In this document: positions 1-11,400 of the stretch, in pieces | How the letters are laid out: each line of letters begins with the position of its first letter | Position numbering within the stretch: position 1 is the stretch's first letter | Notes under the pieces: generated by a model | Database searches by the model: none | What the model was told of the DNA's origin: nothing | The model's input: only the letters and a program-made list of their open reading frames with translations | Program-made: the position numbers and the translations under genes | NCBI GenBank assembly: GCA_963978905.1 | Contig: OZ022256.1 | Coordinates: 8,601,501 to 8,665,500, forward strand | Origin: Trichostrongylus colubriformis | Lineage: Eukaryota > Nematoda > Chromadorea > Rhabditida > Trichostrongylidae | Length of the DNA: 64,000 nt | Direction of reading: 5' to 3'

Positions 1-409
1 TGGCAGCACAAAAAAAGTGAGACCTGGACAGACCCCTGTATTTTCTGCCCCAGCGAGTTATGCAGCCGATCTGATTATCGCGGAGTGTGCCTTCGAACGG
101 CAGAAACTGGGTTGTCCTATATTTGACTCCTGCTATCGGGTGGTTCATTTATGAGATTAACGAGAAGACCGGACAGAGAGGCCGAGTACGACACACGGGA
201 GGAGAGCGACAAGCTAGAGTTACAAGAGAACCGCTTGGTTTCTGCTGCTCCTGCTATCCACATCCAATGATCAACTTCTTGCATAGAAAAAGCTCTGCGG
301 ATCAAGTGCAAAATAGGAAATGCGGCGTCCTTGATAGGTCATAGCCGGGCACATCTGGGGGTATTATAAAAAATAAAGGATAGAAGGATAAAGTCTGGGC
401 TTTATCTTT

Positions 410-665
410 CCCTTACCAGGATGCGCCGCTCATTGCGTTCTATGCAAGATGGTGGTGTAAAGTAAATGCTGTTCGGCCTATACAATGACTTACGGGTTAG
501 CCGTAAGTCATTGTACAACAAGTCTGGTACAAGTTACCCGAGGGTGTGGTATCAATTCATGGACTCTTAAGTAATGGAAGGCTTGGTTAGTCTGAGTGGG
601 CGTTGAGGCGGGATTTGCGCACCATGAGCGTGAGAGTGCGCCTCTGTCCCTACTTCACCTCCGCC
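410..665 (+). repeat. Dispersed repeat R1, copy near the window start
   Basis: Shares an ordered set of motifs with 33940-34400 and 39805-40068: ATGCGCCGC, TATACAATGACTT, GTGGGCGTTGA-GCGGGATTTG, then ACCATGAG and a TGTCCCTAC-TTCACCTCCGCC end. R1 is unassigned. It has no terminal repeats or intact ORF that I could find. Confidence 0.6.
481..515. repeat. Short perfect hairpin
   Basis: TACAATGACTTACGG, a five-base loop, then CCGTAAGTCATTGTA. The 15-bp arms lie inside an R1 copy that elsewhere lacks this hairpin. Confidence 0.7.
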
Positions 666-1539
666 AGTAAAAATGAAAAATGGGGCAAATAAAATATCTC
701 AAATACAAGCAATTCTAGCGTGGATGTTTATTTGGACTTGCATGAAAATCATTATATTAACAGATTTTCTGGGCGAATTTTTTGACACATCATGGTCAGC
801 ATCCCACCCTTTTCACTACTTCCACTATCTTCCGACCTTCAAACCGGAGTTTTGAACTTTTCTGTATCAAAAAACTTGAAAATAATGCAACTGTGTCCAT
901 TTCCTAGAGCACTAGCCTGCCTCGTAAAATATCGAATCAAAGTATTTTTCACTTAGCTACCTGTTCGTAAATGAATGTTTGCAATAAAGTGGCTATTTTA
1001 GTGAGTTATACACTATCTCCTTTGTCACGTCCTCAACATACGAGAACCAACTGCTGTGTAGCCATAGGCCCAATTTTCGCGCGACCTCTCGCGGTGACTA
1101 TGAGTTGTTCTTGCTCGTGTGCAATCCCTTTGAAGTGTTATGCCTGCAGTGATTATTCATGTATTGGGATCGTTATCATGCTAATTTTACTGTTTTTTTC
1201 CTTGTTATGCTACTATTGTCTATTTATTCACAGGAGTCTGTTTCTACATTGTTCAAAGTATTTCGATTGGTTCTTCTGTTTGAAGTATTTAAAGCGTTAT
1301 GTGTTTAAAGTATTTTTGTATATTTTAGGGGATATCGCAGTGAGGAAGCATCCTACTATGAATGCTGGTTTTACCTAAGTTTAAATGGGGAGGATTCTGT
1401 TTCCTTGTTGAAGCTTAGGCGAAAATATACGCTTGAGAATAATCACCTTAGAGATTCTTAAGTGTGCAGCTCTTCAAAAGATGCCCCATTCATTGCGACA
1501 GCACCATATCCCACTCTATTTGGAGTATTCGAGTATCAT

Positions 1540-1680
1540 TTTTAAAGTACTGCTACAGTGCGAGCCCATTACGTTCTGAGTGGAATGGATTGGTGTTGCG
1601 GTGGTCCTTCAGAACCGACTACGGCAACTCCCACAGGTGGCGCCGCCACTGAGAAGCCGCGAAGCGAAAGTTCGGCATAA
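1540..1680. mobile_element. Decayed hAT-like MITE fragment
   Basis: GAGCCCATTACGTTCTGAGTGGAAT and GCCGCGAAGCGAAAGTTCG resemble the centre and right arm of the element at 54782-55009. No ends are preserved. Confidence 0.4.
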
Positions 1681-2245
1681 CGATTTACATCCAGAGCCAA
1701 CGGAACCACTATAAACCGCTTATTCTTAGCCATGGAAAGGAAGGGTCTGCTGAAATGATCGTAGCATACCTTTTACCGTTATTCAAAGATTTTACCTATA
1801 AAGTTATATCTAACTGAGTTCGACCTATTTATTATGGAAAAACACTATGCGTATACATGCTCGCGTCATCGATTGTGTTGACGGTCACAGATAAAATGTA
1901 TTGCCTGATGAAGTTTCAGCTCGGAGACTTATTTAGGGGTCAGCAGAAGCTAAAATTCTAATGTGAAAGGACCGAATTTCATACAACGACCGTATCAAAT
2001 CGACAGTGAACAACAGGAAATTATTGAGAACTTGCTACAACGAAGAAATGCATGCATGTAAAGGGGAGGATGAGGGAAATTGCAGGGGGGAACTTATTAG
2101 ACGTGCCGTAAGGCAATGCTCAAAGAAGGGTTTGAATGCGCGCTTTGAAAAACATGGCGTAACAAAGACTTCAACAACCACTCCGTTCACTTTTTTGCAA
2201 CTAAATATTTTCCTTGCGTACACTTGAAATACATGCCATGTTATG

Positions 2246-2446
2246 TTAGTAATACATACAAAGGAGGAAATGCAACTTTGTTCGAACAGAGGAGCCTCGA
2301 ATGCTAAACACCGGTACGGCAACCGCAGCACCGCCTTCAAATTTTCTCCTTTTGAAGAGGTGTATGATGCTTTGTCGAAGATCCGATGAAAGGAGAGCAA
2401 GGGAGAGCGGTGGTATGCTCAGCATAGCGTCATTTATCCAGTAGAA
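2246..2446 (-). CDS. Receptor exon 6 (TM7, C-terminus, stop)
   Basis: The acceptor TATTTTACAG ends at 2447. The exon has 66 codons plus TAA at 2246-2248. It starts FYWINDAMLSIPPLSLALLS and continues with SDLRQSI and a basic tail (FKRRK), matching TM7 and the cytoplasmic end of nematode serpentine receptors. The nearest AATAAA seen on the minus strand is about 415 bp downstream, so the 3' end is unresolved. Confidence 0.8.
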   Translation of the reverse strand, partial: FYWINDAMLSIPPLSLALLSSDLRQSIIHLFKRRKFEGGAAVAVPVFSIRGSSVRTKLHFLLCMYY

Positions 2447-5400
2447 CTGTAAAATACAATTGAGGACGATATTTTCATCAAAAATTATTGAAAACAGTGG
2501 TTTTGCTTATGATCAAGAATTTCATGATCTGCCAAGTACAGCGATCGTTCTTATATCAGCATCGGTTTTTCTTTCGTAACTCCCTGTAATTAAGACTTAT
2601 GCATGCATTTATTGGATCTCACACATGAGTTTTATCTTGCGTGATTTGCAGGATGGAGGTGGTATAGCAAAATCGTCCAGGAGGCTTAGGCCGAGGATCT
2701 ATGCTCTTCTATTCTAAGAGAAACAGCAAACCATGGCGGGACAATGCTCTCGAAACAGAAACTCGCTAGTAAGGGTGTCTTGTAGGAGAAAACACCACGA
2801 CAATTTCTTTCGACTGTCCTGGCCCCGACTAACACAAAGCTCTGCGGCGTGTCATACCGGATAACCCAAATAGTGACTCATGCAGCTTTGACGGGTATAA
2901 TGGTGATCAGCTAAATCCAATCTCATTCAGTCAACTATGTAGTTATGTCGTGAAGTCCGCGGAACTTCCTGCATTATTTTCTATACCAAAACAAAAGTGA
3001 AGGAAACGTACTTGTTTACTCGCCCATAGATACAACACGTCATTATTACCGAGTGAAGCGATTCCTCTAATGAATTGTTGTGAACAGCTCAACATTGTGA
3101 AAATAAACACAAGGAGAGTGTACAATAAAAGGCCCTGAATGCATTTATTGGTGGCATGTGAAGTAATGATAGCGATAGCATCTTTTTTACCTTTTCCTTG
3201 TTTCGATTCGTTGAAAAATCGTTCACTCTGGGCAATCTGTGCCATTCGATAAGCATTCTCGCATTGAGAGCCACGCTTACTATCGAGTAAATTGCACAAA
3301 CTCCAATGTAAGTACACCTGATAAGCTGTAATTTCCCATATCTTAAGATTTTTGGTATGTGACATAACTTATATTAGGTTGATCGAGAAGTTTTGATAGA
3401 GTTGAGATTTTTTCCTTTTTTATTTTATATCTCAGCGAGCAAAGCAAGCTAATCAAGAATATTCTAACAATCGTTGGTTACTACAATGTCCTACCTAACG
3501 GGCAGGTCAGCGGTTCCCTTCTCCCTGAACTGGGAAGATTGGGAGCCAAAGAAGTCACAGACCACTTGTTCAAGGTGGCCATAGTTGACGAATTATTTTT
3601 TCTGGGGGAAAACCTTGAGGCGCCGGAGCAAGTGGTAATTAATGGGGGCAATATCAGGTGAATAGGGTGGGTGTGGAACCATGTCCCAACCTAGCTCCTC
3701 CAATTTTGCACGGATCACTATACCTATGAGCGAGACCCGTGCAAAATTGGAGGAGCTAGGTTGGGACATAGTTCTACATCCACCTTATTCACCTAATATT
3801 GCTCCCCCAGATTACCACTTGTTTTGGGCCCTCGAGGCTTTCCTAGCAAAAGAATAATTCGTCCTATGACCACCTTGAACAAGTGGTCGGTGACTTCTTT
3901 GACTCTCAATCTTCCCAGTTCTGGGAGAAGGGAATCGCTGATCTGCCCTTTAGGTGGGACAATGTTGTAAAGTACGATGGTTATTATACGGTTGATTAGC
4001 TTGCTTTGCTTGCTGAGTTATAAAATAAGACAGAAAAAAATCTCAAAATCTATCAAAACTTTCCGATAACCCTAATATTTTCTCACAGCACGGGAATAGT
4101 GCGCAACAGCAAACTTCCACGAATTATTGTTGTAAGTATTTTTGGCGTACAAATTACAGGCGAGACTAGCTCTACGTAATGAGTCTATCGAGCCTGAAAG
4201 TGAGACGAGATCAAAGTTTTCCCAGGAGCCAGAAATCATTCCCACCAATCCAAAAGTATTTACGAACTTTTGAATTGGTGGGAATAATCTCAATGTAGTT
4301 GGTGCCCTACAGCAGTCCTCACCAGTATAACAGTGCTATCAGCATTACAGCGAAGTGGGATTGCTCAGTCCTTCTCCATGCTGTTCAGTTAGCACTGAAC
4401 GTAAAGAAAAACCGCGTCACATTAGCATGTTGTATTTCTTTTTCCTTCGAGATGAGCTGTGCTTTATACTCCCATTTGCCGTCTTAGAGGCATCGACCTA
4501 GACTATCTAGCAGCAATTTTGCAGAAGCGTAACCCCTTGCAGTTAAGCAATAGGGGTAATGCGGTTATTGAGAAATCCCAAAGAAACCACTCACATGGAA
4601 ACTACAGGCTCAAGAAGACTATTTATGGCGAAATCCTCGTAGAAAAGCGCGCCCCCGATCTGTATAAATGGCGTAACTGTCAACAGCTGACGCCTTGGGA
4701 TGACGCACCCCGCCTCCAAGCGATGTGACTCCTACTGGCCACGGTGGGAGCGGCCGAGGAGATGCGAAAGAGTTGAAGGTATCGTGGCGCGCTTTCTCGT
4801 TTATGCCTGAAACTTACTTCAGAAAGCAGATTTTGCAGTATTTCCGAATATCTCCTTGTCTACGACCTGGTGACATGTCGAAGACTACCCGCCTCTTGGC
4901 GGAAACGCGTCGAGAACTAACGTCCTAGCTCACGGGTCTTCGGCCATTTTCTTCCGTTTTTTTATCGTCGTATTACTAGGCATTTCGACTTTCATATTCT
5001 CTACATTATTCATGATTGACTTGAATTTTCCCTATCGCCTCTACTGAAACACTCCAGTCCACTGACCACATCAACATGCTTTTCGTATCCTTTCAGTATG
5101 GTTGTTCCATCTTCATTATGAATATACACTAATTTTGTTGTTAATACATATACAGAGCAACAAATGCTCACAACATACTGAATCCCTATAGCGGTCCATA
5201 CGTTCCTCCTCATCCAGAGCTGCAAGAAACTAAGCAAATTTCGACTTTCTTTTCCATACCGAGCAAAATCACCATCAATCATTGTATGACCTCCAGTAAC
5301 CCCAAGAACCTTCCAAATTTTCGACAAATCACTGACTGTGTCGTATCTCTGCATGAGACAAACAGCGACATATCGATTGACTGTTATGAACATATTTCCA

Positions 5401-8400
5401 AGCATATGCGCAACGAAGCTCACACCACTTGCAAATGCCAAACATAACACGATGTATTGGAACTGTTCACCCAGACCCAATTCACGATTCAGTCGCAGAA
5501 GGACATTCGAGAGAAGCGAAGTTACGTCAGCTGTGCCTGAACAAAAACAAAAACCATCGCATAACAAGGTTCAGTGCTAGGAAGGTGTTGTGTACGCAGT
5601 GCTGTGTGGACTGCTTTATTGAGTTCGGAGACGGCAGGACAATGACTGAACCTTACTCCATTCTGGAGGCTTATATAACCGACTTGTTTTGAAAACAACA
5701 TTTGATACACATGTGATAGTGGAGGGATACAACACCTCCCTTTTTTTTTTTTAACAAACAACAACAAGTCTTATTGATCACATGGTATCACGCTGACGAT
5801 ACGTCTTCCGGTGTGGATCTATTTGAAGTTGTTCTGGAGGTCTCCGCATGCGTGTCGATCTTCGTGGTTCATTCCTGATGGTTGGATGTGTTGCTTGTTC
5901 ATCGGCCTCCTCTGAAGCTTGGAGAGCAGCTGATGATTGCCGCTGTGGGTGGAAAGTTTCCATGATTGCATCCGTGTCTTGGACTTGCACCTTTGTGTCA
6001 TCGTGGTAACGCAGCCGAAGTTGATTGGCGTGTCTGATCCATGTTGTATTTCCGAGAAGAACTTTGTAGAGTACTCGTCCTATCCGTCTGAGTACCTTTC
6101 CGTTGCACCATTTTGACTGATTTCCTTCGTACTGGCGTACCCAAACTGGATCTCCTGGATTGAATGTGCGTTTTCTGGCGCCGTACTGCTTGTTGAACTG
6201 CGATTCCATTGATGTGTTTGGTCTGGATTTTCTCTGTGGGGTTGGCTTAAGTAGAGAAAGATCGATCCTCAGTTTTCTACCGATGAAAAGTTCAGCTGGA
6301 GAGCTTCCCTTCAGTGTCGGGCACGGGGTTGACCTATATGTCAGGAGAAAATTCTGCAAATTTTCGGACATTGTTCCTTCTCCTTTGAGCTTCGACATGG
6401 TCCTTTTGAAAGTGTCGACGAATCTTTCCGCCTGCCCATTGGATTGTGGGTGATAGGGTGGTGAGAAGAGATGCTGGATACCGTGACTGGTGCAGAAAAT
6501 TTCGAACTGGGACGAAGCGAATTGGGTTCCATTGTCGGTGACAAGGGTTTCTGGCATCCCATATCTGGCGAATGTCTGTTGTAGTAGAGCAATTGTTGTT
6601 TCCGTCGTCGTGCGGTTTGTACTGAATATTTCTGGCCATTTCGAAAAGGCATCCACAATCACTAGGAAGTAGGTTCCTTCGAAGGGTCCGGCGAAATCGA
6701 CATGAATACGAGTCCAGGGTTTGTCTGGTTGGGACCATGAAGCGAGTGTGGTTTTGACTGGGAGTTTTGCGACAGTCGAGCATTTTGTGCAGTGGTGCAC
6801 AATATCTTCGATTTCTTTATCAATTCCTGGCCAGTAAGCATAGCTGCGAGCTAAAGCCTTCATTCGAACGATTCCAGGATGTCCACTGTGTAGTTGTGTG
6901 AGGACTCGTGACCGGAGAGATGCAGGAATTACCACTCTATCTGAGCATAAGAGGCATCCGTTCAGGGTTGAAAGGGCATAACGGCGATTGTAGAAGCTCA
7001 GCAAGTCGGGATCTGTTATTTCTGTGGGCCAAACTCCTTTGATATACCGAGTGACTTGCTGTAGGAGACGATCCTTAACTGTTGATTCCTTGATTTCATT
7101 AGCTGTGACTGGTAAGGCTTGAACTGAATTGGCGAATGTGTGTGCGATGTCTTCTTCAACAGAAATAGAGGCGATTACTTGATCTTCCTCTTGGACAGAC
7201 TGGGTTGCGATTAGACGTGAAAGAGCATCTGCTTGACCAAAGCTTGTGGTTGATCGGTATTGAATGCTGAAGTCGTAGGCTAGGAGTGTTGTTGCCCATC
7301 TTTGTAGTCGATTTGCAGTGTAGATGGGGATACCCTTCTTGGAGCCAAATATAGCCAGTAGAGGCTTATGATCCGTCAGCAGGATGAATTTCCTTCCGAG
7401 AAGCATTCTGTGGAACTTTTGCACAGCGAATACAAGCGCAAGCCCTTCTTTTTCAATTTGGCTGTAGTTTTTCTCTGCTGGTAGTAGTGAGCGAGAAGCA
7501 TGGGCAATTGCTTTCTCGGATCCATCTTTGTAGCGATGTGAGATAACTGCGCCCAAACCATAATTCGAAGCGTCGGCGGCCACGATGATATCCTGAGTTG
7601 GATCGTAATGGGCGAGCAGAAGATCAGATTCGAGGATTGCCTTTGCTCTATTGAAACTGTCTTCGCAGTCCTTGGTCCACTTGAATTTCGCATTCTTCGC
7701 TAGCAAAACGTCGAGTGGAGCACGGAGCCTCCTCATTTCTTTGACAAAATTGCCATAGTAGCTCAGAAGTCCTAGGAAAGATCGTAATTGCGACAGGTTC
7801 TTCGGAGCTGGCATCTTTTTGATGGCATCTATTTTCTTCGGATCGGGGCGTCGGCCGTGCTTGTCGATGATATAACCAAGATAAGTAACAGAAGGAGTTG
7901 CGAATTGACACTTCTCCAAGCGGACGTGGAGGCCACTTTCTGCAATTCGATTGAAGAAAGCGTTGAGGTTTCTCTGGTGTTCCTCCAGGGTGCGTCCTAC
8001 GATGATAACATCGTCCAGGTAGGCTATGACACCTTGTAAGCCACTTAGAGTAGTATCCATTATCTGTTGAAATATGGCTGGAGCGGATTTGACGCCAAAA
8101 GGTAGTCTGTTGTATTGATATAGTCCTCGGTGGGTGTTGATTGTTAGCAACTGTTTTGACTGTTGATCCATCTCAATTTGGAGGTAGGCGTCCGCAAAGT
8201 CGATGTGGGAAAAATACTGTCCACCCGTGAGTGTCGCGAAGATGTCTTCAGGCAGTGGTAGCGGGTACTGATGCAAATCTAAAGCATCGTTTAGCCCTGT
8301 GGAGAAATCGGCGCAGATTCGTAGTGATCCATTTGCCTTTTTCACAATAACTATTGGCGCAGCCCATTCAGAGTAGTTGGTTTTTGAAATCACTCCGTTT

Positions 8401-11400
8401 GCTTCGAGCCTATCAAGCTCTTTTTCCACTGCTGTAAGAGCTGCATATGGTACCGGTCGTTTTGGGCGGAATATTGGTTTAGTGCCAGGCTTGAGGTGAA
8501 GAGTAGCCTTTGAATGCTTGTATAGCCCAAGGCCACTATTGAAAACTCCTGGGTGAGTTTCTTGTAGTTTTCTAGCTATCTTGTCGCCGTTTAAGCACAA
8601 GCTATTGAAGTTGATGGCGGCGGATGCTTCTGGATCCGTGCGGGGAAGAGAATCCATAATGCTGTATATTCCCATCTTGGAAATCCATTCTGAGCCTAGT
8701 AGATTTGGCTGAGTGCGTCCGACGTAAAATACACCTTGAGCTGATGCAGAATTGAAACTGTAAGTGCATTTACGCTGACCAAGAAAGTGAATGCGATCTC
8801 CTGATGCACTGTGGGCTATCAGTGTTGCAGGCTGTAGCTGAGGCCTGCCCATAGATTTCCATGTCGATTCATTGATGATTGTGATGTCCGCTGCGGTGTC
8901 TACTTGGAAATGGATAGGCTTGTCATCCACCAGGATTGTTGCGAATCGCCGATATGAGCAATCTATCTTTGACACTTTGAAGACTGCATCGGATCGCGTG
9001 ATTGGCTTCGTTGAACGTTGTTTGGTGCATTTTGCTTGAATTCTGGATTGACAAAATCCATCTTTGTGACCTATCTTCTGACATTCGGAGCACTTGTGTC
9101 GTCTATATGAGCAGTGTCGCACGAAATGCATTGCTCCGCAAAGCCAGCATGGAGAGGGAGGGGGTTTCGATGAGAAACTCCAACGGTATTCGTTCTTGTT
9201 GTGGGCAAAACGAGAGGGTTTACTCGATTGAGGTTGCTTGTGTTGGCGTCTTGGGTTGGAATGATTGACTGCATGCACATTGGCTCTTCCGTCCTCGACC
9301 ATTTTGGTGTCCTGCTTCAGGTTTACGAGGCGCTTGCACTCTTCTGTAAGTGACTGAACCGTGCATTTGGGGTTGGCTTCGATCTTATCGAGTAATTTTA
9401 GCCGTATAAAAGCATCATCACTAGATTGTAAACCACTCACGAAGATGAGGCACTTGAACTGGTTGTCATCACATTCGGATAGCTTGAATTTTTCACATTC
9501 ACGATTGACACGTCCGGCGTAGGTGATGAAGTCGTCACTTGGATCCTTGGCTAGCTTCATGCAGGCGTAGCGACGGCTGAACAGCGACTGCTGTGGTCCG
9601 AACAGATCCGTTAGAGTGGAGACAGCTTCATCGAATTTGATATCCCTTGGTGTCTTCGGCAAAATGTAGTTCGCATACTTCTCATAGGCTGCAGGATTTA
9701 ACTTGTGCAGGAGAAGGCGAACCCGTGCTGGTTCATCGAGTACTTGCGCTTCCACTGTGAAGGTGTCCAGGTGCCTGCGGTACCATGCCTCGAAAGTGAG
9801 GTCCGCATCGGGATCATATGTGAACTCAGTGATTCGTCCTGCGAGCATGTCGAAGGTTCTGCTTGGATCGGCTGTTGCTGAGGTTCCTTGCTGTGCCTGC
9901 TTCAGTGCTTCCGTTAATGCCACCAAGAGCTGCTGGAACTGCTGCTCGGTCCTGGTAGTCATCCTGATCGCCACTGTTGTGTACGCAGTGCTGTGTGGAC
10001 TGCTTTATTGAGTTCGGAGACGGCAGGACAATGACTGAACCTTACTCCATTCTGGAGGCTTATATAACCGACTTGTTTTGAAAACAACATTTGATACACA
10101 TGTGATAGTGGAGGGATACAACAGAAGGTTGAAACGATCTGTCCAAGGAATTGATGGTGGGTCTCTTTATAAATTGTTCTAACACGTGCAGTTGCACTTG
10201 ACTTGCCGTGACAAATGGGTCATCTCCCGTTCACAAATCAGCAACTAGAGATTAAGAGAACGACGATGAGCTAAGCGAGCACTATGCTGTATGACGTTAG
10301 GCGCTGCCCCTTGCGGTCAGTTTGCCAATGTGGCGTATGGGTTTGAGCTGCCACCTAACGCGGACCATCGACGCATGTTTGGCGTAGGACAAGCCGTCGA
10401 CATCACCGAACCTTCAACATTTTCGTAACTGATGGTTACTACATAAACAGCCCTGTAGCTACACATTACAAATTACTGAGAAGTAGCTTCTATCACAACC
10501 TCGAATTAATTGTAATACAACCTCCCTCGAAGTGAACAAGCGGTGTTCCTCATGGTTCGAATTGTAGAAAAGACGAAAAAAGTAGAAGAAACAGAAAATT
10601 AGTCAAAACATACCCTTGATTCATCAGTCGAAGAGGAACAGGACCTCAAAAGGTTGTCCATTAAGGATCGAAAGACGTCTATCGTTTACGAAAATTTGAG
10701 GGTTTTGCGATGTGAACGGTTATTCGTCGCAGAAGATGCGTCGAAGCTACGGGCTATGCACCCCATTTGCATATTGACCGCAAGTGCTGGCGCCTTACGA
10801 TCGTCTCACACTCCATACATAACCACGCTCCACACTGCTCCTCCCGAATTTCTGTTCTAATGGCGCACATCTTTGCCGTAGCAAGGGTCAAGCCTCCGTC
10901 GAGGATCAAAAGTCAAGGGTCTCCGCTGAGGGTCAATAGTGTAGAGGGGAGATGTGGTAAGACTGACCAACTAGGTTTAAATCCAAAACTAATATTTAGC
11001 TTAATCTTCACCTAAAAATCTCGAAAACGTACAAAATGCGCTCCCCAACAAACAGGAATCAAAGTAAGGCATAACTTTTTGAAGACAAGTGCTCAAAACG
11101 ATATCGTGGAGAGGATAGTGCATGGGCATTGCAAAAGATAAACAGAGTCAAAGGGCACGCTGTTCCTGTGGTCCCCTCCGTACTGTGGACTGTGAACAAG
11201 GTGTCAAGCTTCCGCAACCAAACACGAATAACATATGCTGTGGTGAAAAGTCTATACCTGATACCTTGTTCATAGCTCATAATTCCAAGACGACCACGGG
11301 AATAGTGTACCCTTCACCATGACGAGTTGTCGATGGAACCCTCATGCATGGGCTTTCCACAACGAAGCCGGCTAGCTTTAATCCCCCGTCGGTTGATGCA

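Larger units (their letters stand above)
1..2245. other. Intergenic DNA downstream of the receptor gene
   Basis: No supported gene. It holds an R1 repeat copy at about 410-665, a short hairpin at 481-515 and a GC-rich remnant at 1540-1680. The plus-strand ORF at 971-1378 is driven by a T-rich stretch with imperfect internal repeats and resembles no known domain. Confidence 0.6.
5586..10123 (-). mobile_element. Complete Ty3/gypsy LTR retrotransposon
   Basis: Two 149-bp direct repeats (5586-5734 and 9975-10123) begin TGTTG and end CAACA. By eye they are identical. They are flanked by the 5-bp duplication GAAGG at 5581-5585 and 10124-10128. Between them lie a polypurine tract and one intact minus-strand Gag-Pol ORF, with a TGG-initiated primer-binding-like sequence directly inside the 5' LTR (9973 downwards). 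The domain order PR-RT-RNase H-INT defines Ty3/gypsy. Identical LTRs, a perfect duplication and an unbroken ORF imply a very recent insertion. It sits in intron 1 of the receptor gene, in the same orientation. Confidence 0.97.

Noticed and set aside
971..1378. 135-aa plus-strand ORF with hydrophobic, Cys-rich stretches
   Set aside because: Driven by T-rich DNA with imperfect internal repeats (AAGTATTT-type); no splice or family support.
2450..3000. GATTGGATTTAG acceptor near 2920 as an alternative start of the last receptor exon
   Set aside because: The frames that follow stop quickly and lack TM7; the exon at 2246-2446 supplies TM7 in phase.
4072..4293. Minus-strand segment after TCACTTTCAG as a possible receptor exon between exons 3 and 4
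   Set aside because: The reading is polar and does not form TM5, and the junction phase does not fit; the exon at 3191-3325 supplies TM5 in phase.
5338..5692. Plus-strand ORFs over receptor exon 2 and the 3' LTR
   Set aside because: They are antisense to the receptor exon and cross the LTR boundary; no domain content.
9703..10011. Plus-strand ORFs opposite the Gag-Pol gene (also 6160-6453, 9002-9268 and others)
   Set aside because: Antisense shadows of the retrotransposon coding frame.
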